A stretch of 16,710 nucleotides of DNA from SURF-24 sp964537965 (GTDB taxonomy: Bacteria > Bacteroidota > Ignavibacteria > Ignavibacteriales > SURF-24): contig CAZIDB010000100.1 in assembly GCA_964537965.1 (NCBI GenBank), positions 1 to 16,710 on the forward strand, written 5' to 3'. Below are positions 1 to 8,300 of the stretch, one piece after another. The notes beneath the pieces are model-generated. The model was not told the origin of the DNA. It saw nothing but the letters and a program-made list of their open reading frames with translations, and made no database searches. The translations under genes and the position numbers were made by a program. Each line of letters opens with the position of its first letter. Position 1 is the stretch's first letter.

Positions 1-348
1 CTGCGGAATCAATTCAATGTTATATTCCTTACAGGTTTCAAGCAGGTTCCTAATTCCTTCTTTTGTTATATGTCCGTAACCCCGCAATTCAGGATGAGAT
101 TGATATTCAAAATGATAATTGATTTCTGTAATAATAAAATCAATTCCGGATTTACGTAGCGACGGAATATCATTTTTAACTGCGTCAAGTGATTCTTTTG
201 AATCCATCAGGACGTGGATTCCAAGTTTAACTCCGTGTTCAGAATCCTTAAATAGTTCTGATGAAGATGCACAACTACTGAATAAGGCAAACATCATAGT
301 TGATATTAAGATTATAATTATGTTTCTGATTCTATATAACTTAAGCAC
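1..348 (-). CDS. Lipoprotein resembling glycoside hydrolase family 20 (5' part, runs off left edge)
   Basis: The gene reads leftward from a GTG at 346-348 and stays open for 116 codons to the window edge, so only the N-terminus is present. The start is chosen because AAGGA lies 7 bases upstream and because this start gives a full signal peptide: a basic start (VLKLYRIR), an Ile/Leu-rich core, then LFSSC, so Cys26 is the likely lipidated residue. Starting at Met18/Met19 would remove the signal. After the Cys comes a short Ser-rich linker and then an apparent TIM-barrel opening: GIHVLMDS, a predicted helix, GIDFIITEINYHFEY, and at the edge NIELIPQ. The last two resemble strands of family 20 beta-hexosaminidase-like barrels, which often continue with a GH motif after IPQ. 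The catalytic Asp-Glu pair would lie outside the window, so the enzyme class is inference. A surface-anchored sugar hydrolase fits best; another TIM-barrel lipoprotein is possible. Confidence 0.7.
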   Translation of the reverse strand, partial: MLKLYRIRNIIIILISTMMFALFSSCASSSELFKDSEHGVKLGIHVLMDSKESLDAVKNDIPSLRKSGIDFIITEINYHFEYQSHPELRGYGHITKEGIRNLLETCKEYNIELIPQ

Positions 349-355
349 TGTATTT

Positions 356-360
356 TCCTT
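356..360 (-). promoter_or_regulatory. Ribosome binding site supporting a GTG start
   Basis: On the minus strand this reads AAGGA and sits 7 bases before GTG at 346-348. It decides the start of the partial lipoprotein gene, because no ATG in frame gives both a ribosome binding site and an intact signal peptide. Confidence 0.6.
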
Positions 361-371
361 TTAATGAAACG

Positions 372-399
372 ATTATAATAAAGCGGAGTTTTTCTACAA
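372..399 (-). promoter_or_regulatory. Possible promoter for the leftmost lipoprotein gene
   Basis: On the minus strand TTGTAG (394-399) is followed after 16 bases by a perfect TATAAT (372-377). The site lies between the terminator of the preceding gene and the GTG start, where a promoter is needed. The -35 box is poor, so this is a prediction from base pattern only. Confidence 0.35.
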
Positions 400-423
400 C
401 TCAATACAAAATTACTCTAATTC

Positions 424-458
424 AAATAAAATAAAAATGCCGCTGTTCAGGCGGCATT
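424..458 (-). terminator. Intrinsic terminator of the small secreted protein gene
   Basis: AATGCCGC (436-443) and GCGGCATT (451-458) form a perfect 8-bp stem with a 7-base loop. Read on the minus strand, the stem is followed by a T-rich tract (TTTTATTTTATTT). It lies 14 bases beyond the stop codon of the 125-residue gene and separates it from the next leftward gene. Confidence 0.8.
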
Positions 459-472
459 ATATTCTTTAAAGA

Positions 473-850
473 CTATTTACTTGCGGGTTGGAAACCTGCA
501 GGCGGTTCGGCAAGTTTATTATCTGCTGTGAATGTTATTGTATGAAGTTCGCAAAGATTAAAATCTTCCCACCAGAAATAATTTCCTTCAGTATCACCAA
601 CTAAAATATCAAACAGACATTCGTTATCGCCATATCCTGAAAAATTTATTTCCAATTCCTCACCATCGTTCAGGATCTGATCACCCAGAATATCTTCACC
701 CCATTGAGCAGAATCTGCTTCAGCAACATATAAATCATAAATTGTAATACCCGTATTGTTTACAAGTACAAAATCCTGTGCCTGCGAATACAGGTTAGTT
801 GAGAATAAAGATAAAATAACAGTCACGAAAAGGTAAATAGATTTTTTCAT
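473..850 (-). CDS. Small secreted protein of unknown function
   Basis: The product is 125 residues. Residues 1-22 are a clear signal peptide (MKKSIYLFVTVILSLF, likely cleaved near YSQAQ), so it is exported to the periplasm or beyond. The rest is a short, acidic, beta-rich domain that opens with FVLVNNTGITIYDLYV and goes on with WGEDILGD, a glycine/acid turn, then FDILV and FWWEDFNLC. Cys78 and Cys100 could form a disulfide. I recognise this layout (NxTG...Y..YV, W..D.LG, ...DL.V, W...DLC) from small exported proteins of many bacteria that are often labelled 'argininosuccinate lyase' in error; 125 residues cannot hold that enzyme. GAGGG sits 5 bases before the ATG. It reads in the same direction as glmM, 103 bases after it, but has its own likely promoter and terminator. 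Function unknown. Confidence 0.85.
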   Translation of the reverse strand: MKKSIYLFVTVILSLFSTNLYSQAQDFVLVNNTGITIYDLYVAEADSAQWGEDILGDQILNDGEELEINFSGYGDNECLFDILVGDTEGNYFWWEDFNLCELHTITFTADNKLAEPPAGFQPASK

Positions 851-896
851 AGTGCCCTCAGGTTAGTTTATGGTTGAAAACAATTGATTTGTAATT

Positions 897-927
897 CAAA
901 CATATTACAACCTGGTTAAAGTTCAAA
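897..927 (-). promoter_or_regulatory. Bacteroidota-style promoter of the small secreted protein gene
   Basis: On the minus strand TTTG (924-927) is followed after 19 bases by TATGTTTG (897-904). This matches the Bacteroidota vegetative promoter pattern (TTTG, about 19-21 bases, TAnnTTTG). The same bases also read as TTGAAC, 16 bases, TATGTT in sigma70 style. The box lies 46 bases before the ATG. Predicted from pattern only. Confidence 0.5.
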
Positions 928-953
928 ACAAAAATTATTGGACTTAAAACTGA

Positions 954-2303
954 TTATAACTCTCTCTTTATATCACCAAAATATTTATCGATATAATGCT
1001 CAGCTTTATCTTGTGTTTCAGCTTCTGTTATGCAGCGAATAATTGGTTCGGTATTGGATTTTCTGAAATGGACCCAATGATCAGGAAAATCAATTCTTAA
1101 ACCATCTTCTGTATTAATTTTTTCGTTGCCGTATTTATTTTTCAAACTTTGCAATATGGTATCGGGATTTGCACTCTTCAATTCAATTTTTCTTTTGGCA
1201 ATAAAATATTTTGGTAGCGAATCTTTTAATTCACTTATCGTACCGCCAAATTCAAGAAGATGTTGTAAAGTAATTGCAATACCTACAAGAGCGTCTCTTC
1301 CGTAATGAAGCGTGGGATAAATAACACCCCCACTTCCTTCGCCTCCAATAATCGCGTCCACTTCTTTCATCTTCTTTACAACGTTTGCTTCTCCAACAGG
1401 CGAACGGAATACTTTGCAACCGGCAGCATTTGCCACATCATCTACCGCGCGTGTAGTTGAAAGATTGACTGCGACATTTCCTTTCTCTTTTGACAAGATA
1501 AATTTAACTGCCTGGGTAATAGTATTTTCTTCACTAAACGGTTGGCCTTTATCGGTTATTAATACAAGACGATCAACATCAGGATCAACAACAATTCCTA
1601 TATCGGCTTTTTCTTCTTTTACTTTTTCCATTGTGCCGGTTAAGTTTTCCGGGATTGGTTCAGGCAAACGTGGAAAGATTCCGGAACGTTCACAATTCAT
1701 TTCAATTACTTCACAACCAAACTCTCTTAGCAAATCAGGAATTACATACACACCGGCGCCGTTTACACAATCAGCAACTACTCTGAATTTTCTTTTTCTT
1801 ATTTGTTCTTTATCGATGTATTTGAGTTTCAGAACATCTTCTACATGTTTTTTAAGACCTTCCTCGTAGAAAGATATTTTACCAATAGATTCCCAGTCAA
1901 CATACTTCGGTACATTTTCCAATATTTTAAGAAGCTGAACATTCTCTTCTGGTGTCATAAACTGCCCTGTTGAATTAAGCAGCTTAAGTGCATTCCATTC
2001 ATTCGGATTATGGCTTGCAGAGATTGCAATTCCTCCGGCAGCTTTCAAGTTTTTAACTGTATATTGAACGGTAGGTGTTGGAACTATACCGATATCAACT
2101 ACATGGAAACCTTTTGCTGCTAATGTTCCTGAGACAATATTTTTAACTAACTCTCCGGTAATGCGGGCATCTCTTCCAATTACAATCGTTCCTTTACCGC
2201 AAAACTCCGCATAGGCAGATGTATATTTAACAAGCACTTCCGGTTCAAGGCCATCGCCAATAATGCCTCTTATTCCTGAAACACTTACCATTAGTGTGGG
2301 CAT
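954..2303 (-). CDS. glmM: Phosphoglucosamine mutase, archaeal-like type (phosphohexomutase superfamily)
   Basis: This 449-residue cytoplasmic enzyme should interconvert glucosamine-6-phosphate and glucosamine-1-phosphate on the way to UDP-GlcNAc for peptidoglycan and other glycans. All four superfamily sites are visible: SGIRG near residue 9; the phosphoserine loop SASHNP with catalytic Ser97; the metal loop DPDVDR with Asp240, Asp242 and Asp244; the sugar loop GEGSGG at 321-326; and the phosphate-binding loop RKSNTEP at 414-420. Length is normal and the frame is intact. The RKSNTEPIIR form and the SASHNP start resemble the archaeal-type GlmM/phosphomannomutase clade more than the E. coli enzyme (which has GEQSGH and RxSGTEP), so phosphomannomutase or phosphoglucomutase activity cannot be excluded. 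A strong site, GAGGAGG, lies 4 bases before the ATG. The gene diverges from the TonB receptor gene. No terminator is obvious after the stop. Confidence 0.92.
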   Translation of the reverse strand: MPTLMVSVSGIRGIIGDGLEPEVLVKYTSAYAEFCGKGTIVIGRDARITGELVKNIVSGTLAAKGFHVVDIGIVPTPTVQYTVKNLKAAGGIAISASHNPNEWNALKLLNSTGQFMTPEENVQLLKILENVPKYVDWESIGKISFYEEGLKKHVEDVLKLKYIDKEQIRKRKFRVVADCVNGAGVYVIPDLLREFGCEVIEMNCERSGIFPRLPEPIPENLTGTMEKVKEEKADIGIVVDPDVDRLVLITDKGQPFSEENTITQAVKFILSKEKGNVAVNLSTTRAVDDVANAAGCKVFRSPVGEANVVKKMKEVDAIIGGEGSGGVIYPTLHYGRDALVGIAITLQHLLEFGGTISELKDSLPKYFIAKRKIELKSANPDTILQSLKNKYGNEKINTEDGLRIDFPDHWVHFRKSNTEPIIRCITEAETQDKAEHYIDKYFGDIKREL

Positions 2304-2385
2304 AATTCCTCCTCAAATGAGATTTTATTCACAATGAAAGAAAAAAATAAATTATATAACTAAAGTAGAATTTTTCTTTAATTTA

Positions 2386-2415
2386 ATTATACTACAAGTT
2401 GACATATAAATTCAA
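2386..2415 (-). promoter_or_regulatory. Possible promoter of glmM, overlapping the divergent promoter
   Basis: On the minus strand TTGAAT (2410-2415) is followed after 18 bases by a perfect TATAAT (2386-2391). Transcription would start near 2379, giving a leader of about 75 bases before the ATG. The boxes interleave with those of the rightward promoter at 2399-2427. A second TATAAT-like stretch closer to the gene (about 2353-2358) lacks a good -35 box. Confidence 0.4.
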
Positions 2416-2427
2416 TACTTGTATATT
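2399..2427 (+). promoter_or_regulatory. Near-consensus sigma70-type promoter of the receptor operon
   Basis: TTGACA (2399-2404), a 17-base spacer, then TATATT (2422-2427). The -35 box and spacing are perfect and the -10 box differs at one position. A start near 2434 leaves a leader of about 50 bases, too short for a large riboswitch. It also rules out the upstream in-frame TTG at 2419 as a start codon, because that codon lies inside the promoter. Confidence 0.75.
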
Positions 2428-2472
2428 CGCAACAAAAATTGCCAATCATTACAAATATTTTATAAAATATCT

Positions 2473-2478
2473 GAGAGG
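2473..2478 (+). promoter_or_regulatory. Ribosome binding site fixing the receptor start at 2485
   Basis: GAGAGG ends 6 bases before the ATG at 2485. It supports this start over the longer in-frame reading from TTG at 2419, which would add 22 residues in front of a typical signal peptide. Confidence 0.7.
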
Positions 2479-2484
2479 CTCTTG

Positions 2485-5349
2485 ATGAGAGTTAAATTGT
2501 TACCTTTCTATTTTTTCCTGATAGTCATTTCTTTAAAATTATTTGCAGGTACTACTGGTAAAATATCCGGAATAGTTACAGATAAAGAAACCGGTGAAGG
2601 AATACCTTTGGCAAATGTTTATATTGAAGGTACTACTTTAGGAGCAGCGGCTGATGTTGATGGTAATTATACTATTCTTAACGTGCCGCCTGGTGTTTAT
2701 ACTGTAACAGCATCCGTAATAGGATATCAGAAACTAAGCGTTACTGATGTTAGAGTAAATGTTGATTTTACAACAAGACTTAATTTTCAGTTAAGCTCAG
2801 GTTCAATTGATTTACCTGCTGTTCTTGTTCAGGGTGAAAGAAATCCTTTGATAAGACAGGATCTTACTAATCCTACTGTTGCTATAACAACAGAAACGAT
2901 TCAGGAATTACCGGTAGACCAGCTTTCTGATATAATTAAATTACAGGCAGGTGTTGTAGTTGGTAATGATGGTGACCTGCATATCCGCGGTGGTTACGGA
3001 AACGAGATAGCTTATACACTTAATGGTATTACATTAAATGATCCATACGGCAACAGGAGTTCTTTGGGATTAGCTACAAATGCAGTTCAGGAAGTTTCTG
3101 TATCTAGCGGAACGTTTAGCGCAGAATACGGCAACGCTCTAAGCGGCGTTGTTAATTATGTTACCAAGGAAGGCGGAAATAATTATACATTTAGCATCAG
3201 AAGCTACATGGGAGATTATCTGACTTCCCGTGATGATTTATTTGATAACATTGACGAAATTGATCCTTTGAACAGGGGCAGAATTGAAGCTACGGTCGGC
3301 GGCGCTGTTCCTTTACTTCCAAAAGTTAATTTCTATGTGTCAGGTGTCTATGAGAATTTTAAAGGCTCGCTATACGGTAAAAGATTATACAGCACAACAG
3401 ATTCGTATTTAACTCCTGAGTCTTTCAAATCGACTGATCCCCGGTTGGCGCTTTACCCGGCAAATTTAAGAAATTCATCAGGGCAATATTTCTTTAATCC
3501 TTACGATACTACAAATACTACCGGGTTACCAACAGGTAATGGAAGTACTGTTGCGATGAACTGGTCAAAAAGTATGAACATCCAGGGGAATATAAGTTAC
3601 AGACCATTTGAGTTATTAAAAATAAAATATGAAGCAGTCTTTAATAAAAGTGAATCAAAGGGATATAGCTTTTCATTTAAATTTAATCCGGATGGTGTTG
3701 GAACAAACTACAGTAACGGATTCATTCAATCGATAGATATAACGCATACTTTAAGTAATAAAGTATTCTATACTTTAAAAGCTTCCTATGGTTATAATGA
3801 GAATAAGTATTACCTGTTTGAAGATATTAATGACCCCGGTTATTTGCCTTCGTTATATTTAAGAACAATTACTAACACAAGCTTTTATGCTGGCGGTACA
3901 GATAATACCAGAACCTACAGGAAAACAACTACAAGCGGTGTAAAAGGTGATCTTGTTGCGCAGTTATTTGGGAATCATGAAATTAAAACCGGATTTGAAT
4001 TCAGGTATCATGATCTTCAGTATGAAGGTTATGATGTTGAAGTCGGTATTCTGAATAACGATGGCTCTTTTGACGCCAATATTACTAATGATGATTTATT
4101 GTACGGAAATGTTACGCTTGCAAGACGTATACCTACGAGCCCATCGCTTTATACTTCTTACAGGTATTATCCTTCAGAATTTACTTACTATGTCCTCGAT
4201 AAGATTGAATTAGCATCTTCACTAGTTTTGAATTTTGGATTACGTTATGAATGGTTCAACCCGAATGCACAATATAATCCTTTTCTCTCAGCAGATTTGA
4301 AATCACTTAAAGCCGGCAGCATTTCAACAAGTAATGAAAAAGCCTCAATCAAACAAAATATATCTCCAAGGTTGAGTGTTTCCTATCCAATAACTGACAG
4401 AGGTGTAATCAGATTTTCATACGGACATTTTTATCAGAACGGTTCACTGGGTACGCTTTACAGGAACCCGAATTTCTATGTTGCAAATGTTGGCTCTACT
4501 CCAACTTTCGGCAATGCAAATGTTGAACCTCAGAAATCAGTTCAGTATGAGCTTGGTTTGCAGCAGCAGTTAACCGAAGATTTGAAATTTGATCTTACCG
4601 GCTTTTATAAGGATGTAACAAATTACATTTATACACAAACAGTTTATACAACGGAAGGTAGACAGTATTACAGCCTTACAAATTTAGCTTATGCAAATAC
4701 TAGAGGCATCACGTTATCATTCATTAAAAGAAGATCACCCGGAAGTTTGTTCTATGCAACCTTAGATTACACGTTTTCACTTGCAGAAGGAAACAGAACA
4801 TATCCGTCGGAAGAAATTTTCTTTAGTGAGCAATCCGGTAAACAGACAGAGACTTATTTAGTCGCTCTTGATTTTGACAGGCGGCATGTTATAAATGCAA
4901 CAATTGGTCTTACAGACCCGGATAACTTTACAATTGGTTTAATCGGGAATATCCAAACAGGTTCTCCATACACACCTGAATTACCTTCTGAACTTTCCCC
5001 GATTTTATATTTGCAGAATTCTGCTTACCAGAAAATCCAATGGAACGTTGATCTTAAAATGGAAAAGTTCTTTAAGATTGGAAATTTAAGTTACTCCGTA
5101 TTCCTTCAGGTTGATAATCTTTTTGACGTTGAAAATGAATATGCTGTTTATGCAAGTTCAGGAAGAGCTTTATCAAATGTTGAACAGGTTATTGATGCGA
5201 TTGAATTCAATGATATTCGTAAAAGAATAAACAGAGGGGACCCGGGGCTTTTCGGAATGGGACAGATTGATAATTATTACTCTCAAAGACCCGAGCGTGT
5301 TAGCCGGCCAAGAGAAGTAAGGCTTGGACTTTCAATTATTTTTAATTAA
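2485..5349 (+). CDS. TonB-dependent outer-membrane receptor with carboxypeptidase-regulatory-like N-terminal domain
   Basis: The 954-residue product is an outer-membrane beta-barrel that would import a ligand using energy from TonB-ExbBD. The start at 2485 gives a signal peptide (MRVKLLPFYFFLIVISLKLFAG). Residues about 26-104 form the CarboxypepD_reg-like beta-sandwich (GKISGIVTDKETGEGIPLANV through FQL) common on Bacteroidota receptors. The plug follows at about 125-230, with LHIRGG at 165-170, TLNGITLNDP and EYGNALSGVVNYVTKEGG. The rest is a long aromatic-rich barrel ending LGLSIIFN. Nothing shows the substrate: there is no SusD partner, no siderophore gene and no cobalamin riboswitch upstream. 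The next gene begins 41 bases downstream on the same strand, so the two are almost surely co-transcribed, with a PorV-family gene third. The receptor may serve the secreted partner rather than nutrient uptake; that is inference. Confidence 0.92.
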   Translation: MRVKLLPFYFFLIVISLKLFAGTTGKISGIVTDKETGEGIPLANVYIEGTTLGAAADVDGNYTILNVPPGVYTVTASVIGYQKLSVTDVRVNVDFTTRLNFQLSSGSIDLPAVLVQGERNPLIRQDLTNPTVAITTETIQELPVDQLSDIIKLQAGVVVGNDGDLHIRGGYGNEIAYTLNGITLNDPYGNRSSLGLATNAVQEVSVSSGTFSAEYGNALSGVVNYVTKEGGNNYTFSIRSYMGDYLTSRDDLFDNIDEIDPLNRGRIEATVGGAVPLLPKVNFYVSGVYENFKGSLYGKRLYSTTDSYLTPESFKSTDPRLALYPANLRNSSGQYFFNPYDTTNTTGLPTGNGSTVAMNWSKSMNIQGNISYRPFELLKIKYEAVFNKSESKGYSFSFKFNPDGVGTNYSNGFIQSIDITHTLSNKVFYTLKASYGYNENKYYLFEDINDPGYLPSLYLRTITNTSFYAGGTDNTRTYRKTTTSGVKGDLVAQLFGNHEIKTGFEFRYHDLQYEGYDVEVGILNNDGSFDANITNDDLLYGNVTLARRIPTSPSLYTSYRYYPSEFTYYVLDKIELASSLVLNFGLRYEWFNPNAQYNPFLSADLKSLKAGSISTSNEKASIKQNISPRLSVSYPITDRGVIRFSYGHFYQNGSLGTLYRNPNFYVANVGSTPTFGNANVEPQKSVQYELGLQQQLTEDLKFDLTGFYKDVTNYIYTQTVYTTEGRQYYSLTNLAYANTRGITLSFIKRRSPGSLFYATLDYTFSLAEGNRTYPSEEIFFSEQSGKQTETYLVALDFDRRHVINATIGLTDPDNFTIGLIGNIQTGSPYTPELPSELSPILYLQNSAYQKIQWNVDLKMEKFFKIGNLSYSVFLQVDNLFDVENEYAVYASSGRALSNVEQVIDAIEFNDIRKRINRGDPGLFGMGQIDNYYSQRPERVSRPREVRLGLSIIFN

Positions 5350-5390
5350 TTGCAAGAAAAAATTGTAATAAAGAATTAAGGAATTTTTAT

Positions 5391-8300
5391 ATGAAAAGAA
5401 TTTTTACTCTTGTGCTTCTTCTTGTAATTATTGCCGGTTCGGCTTTACCTCAGGAAGTTGACAAGTATGGTTACCCGATTTATAAAAAACTAAGTGAAGA
5501 GGATTTAACCAGGCTGCTGGGTGATCAATTCAATCCTCAGCTTCGAAAAACAAACGGTGATTATAATCTAATTAAACAAATCATTGTTAGTGGTAATAAG
5601 ATTACTACTGTAATTTATAATTATGGTTCAATCTGTAAACCAAATACTTTAGGAAATATTGCAGACCTCGTTTGGCAAAATTTAGGTTATGGTTTTGAAT
5701 TCAGTCCGCTGGTTGCCGCAGAAGTTGTGGACGATTCTTCCAATACGGTTAATATCGTAGATGATTCTTTCATTCTAACCGGGCAGGGAGATTATTCACC
5801 TGATGGTACAATTAAATGGGGATGGTTACCCAAAGCAGGTTATGTTGATCCTACACAGGATGAAATAGCCAGCCTTAATGCACCAGATAAAGATGGCGAT
5901 GGCAAACCTGATTCATGGCCAGAACGGTGGTTTAATGCTGGTGCAGATAAATATATCTGGCCGGCTTTCCTTGGTGATCAGGCAACTGCCCCTGATGAAG
6001 AAGTTTACTTTGTTGTTGATGATTTTACAAACGAGGAATTTGATTATTATCCTTTTACCAACGATAGAAGTAAAAGAGGTCTCGGTCTCGATATGGAAGT
6101 CCGTATTCTTCAGTTTAATAATGCACTTGCAGAAGATATAATGTTTCTTGTTTATAATGTTATTAATAGAAGCGATAAAAACCTGGATAAAGTATATTTC
6201 GGAATGCATGGTGATCCGCACATTGGAGGTGCAGATAATTATTCTGATGACAGAGCTGGTTTTATTGATCCAGAAGGTAAATCGTTGCAAAGTTCAATCG
6301 CTTTTCCTTTCAGAGCAAGAAACATGGTTTTCTCCTGGGATGATGATATGGAAGGAATGTACTCAAGAACCTGCGGCTACTTTGGCTGGAAATTTCTTGA
6401 ATCGCCTACCAATTCATCCAACAGCCAAGATGACGACGTTGATGGTTTAACTGATGAATCCCCATATAACAGTTCCGGACCTTACATTGATGGAATTACA
6501 ACGCCGTTAACAACCAACATTACAAATTTAACCTGGTTTACCTCGGTTTATGGAACACCAAAAGCGCGTTTCTCTGGCGATGAAGATGGTGATTGGGATC
6601 CGCTTAAAGATGATATTGGAATTGATGGTATTGCTCCAACATCTGTTAACTATCCCGGTCCTGATTATGGAGAAGCTGACGGCAAACCAAGCCAGGGATG
6701 GTTCAGCGATTTAAATGGAAATGATAAATATGATACTGGTGAACCATTAAGTGAAGAAAGACTGCCGGGTTACGTTTGGGCCGGTTCCGAACCAGGATTT
6801 GGATACAGAGATATTTCTGAATCAGACCAGATTGGTTTGACAAGTTTTCATCCGGCAACATATACAAACTCACTTCCCAATGTTCCTAAAAATGATCCAT
6901 TGATGTGGGAATGGTTATCCTCTGATACAATTGATACCGGACAGGAATTATTAACGGCAGCAGGAGATAATATTTTCAATTTTGGTTCCGGTCCGTTAAA
7001 GCTTGAGAAAGGCGAGAGCCAGAGATTTTCTATGGCAATCTTATTTGGCGATAACCTTGATGACTTAATATTAAATGCAGAAACCTCAACGCGTATTCTG
7101 GAATCTGATTACAGATTTGCTAAACCACCTGAAAAACCTAAAGTTAAAGCTGTAGCCGGTAAAGATAGAGTTACACTATACTGGGATAATACAAGCGAGC
7201 TTTCGTTTGATCCTTTCTTAAGAGCAAACGATTTTCAGGGTTATAAAATTTACAGAAGCCGTGACTATTCATTCTCTGATGTTTACACAGTTACTGATGC
7301 TAACGGAGTACCATTTATTGGACAGGCTTTTACACAAAACGGAATTAAGGCTCAGTTTGATCTTGCAGATACACTTAGCGGTTTACAACCGGTTGAGTAT
7401 GTTGGAAGAGGTGTAAAATATAATTTAGGAAGCAATACCGGTTTGGTTCACGAGTATGTTGATTCATCTGTAACACCCGGTGTTACGTATTATTATGCTG
7501 TTGCAGCTTATGACGGCGGTTCGGTTAAATTTGATCTTTCACCATCCGAATGCCAGACGGTAATTGAAAAAGATCCGATTACAAACCAGTTGATCTTTGA
7601 TGTAAATACAGTTCAGGCAACTGCCGGCGGTTTAGCAGAAGATTATAAAAATGCTAAAGCCGGTTCAGACGGAGTTCTTGAAAGAGTAATTGGAAATTCA
7701 ACAGGTGCGGTTAATGTAAAAGTATTGAATGATCTTGAAGTTCAGGAGAACAGGAAATACGATCTTACATTTGTTAAGGAAGATACTTATAACTTATACG
7801 ATGTAAATGGCATTGAAGAATATTTTACGTCAAAGGATACGGTTTCTGTTGGTTTGAGTAAAGAGAATCTTGCTGCAGGTACTGTTCAGGTGTTTGATCC
7901 AAACAATGCATTATTAGATTCAAACAAATATTCAATCAACCTAAGGACAGGCAGGATAAAAGGTGCTTACAGCGGCGCTTTAACAACAGGACAGAAATAC
8001 AAAGTAAAGTATAATTACTTTCCTGTTTATTACAGTTCAATAATTGATGGCTCCGATGGCAACCCTACTTTTGATGGAATGAAAATCTATGTTACAAATG
8101 ATGATCTGCAAGTAGATTATTCTACATCAGGATGGAACAATACATCAATTAATGTGAAAGACACAGTATTCTATCCTCCTGTAACAGGAACACCAACTAA
8201 ATACAGGGCAGACTGGAAAGTTGTATGGAATGATCTTGATACTGCAAACGGTACCTGGAAATTCCCCGGTGACACTGTTATGAATCAGACCAAGAAAAAA

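Noticed and set aside
119..364. Plus-strand reading frame of 81 codons
   Set aside because: It is the antisense of the lipoprotein gene, which has a lipobox, a ribosome binding site and a sensible fold on the minus strand.
1414..1869. Plus-strand reading frame of 151 codons inside glmM
   Set aside because: The glmM frame carries all catalytic motifs; the opposite frame shows no recognisable domain or ribosome binding site.
2419..2484. Longer start (TTG at 2419) for the TonB-dependent receptor
   Set aside because: The codon lies inside the predicted promoter, has no ribosome binding site, and would put 22 unrelated residues before a normal signal peptide.
2428..2484. Riboswitch before the TonB receptor, such as a cobalamin element
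   Set aside because: The leader is only about 50 bases from the predicted start and holds no conserved riboswitch core.
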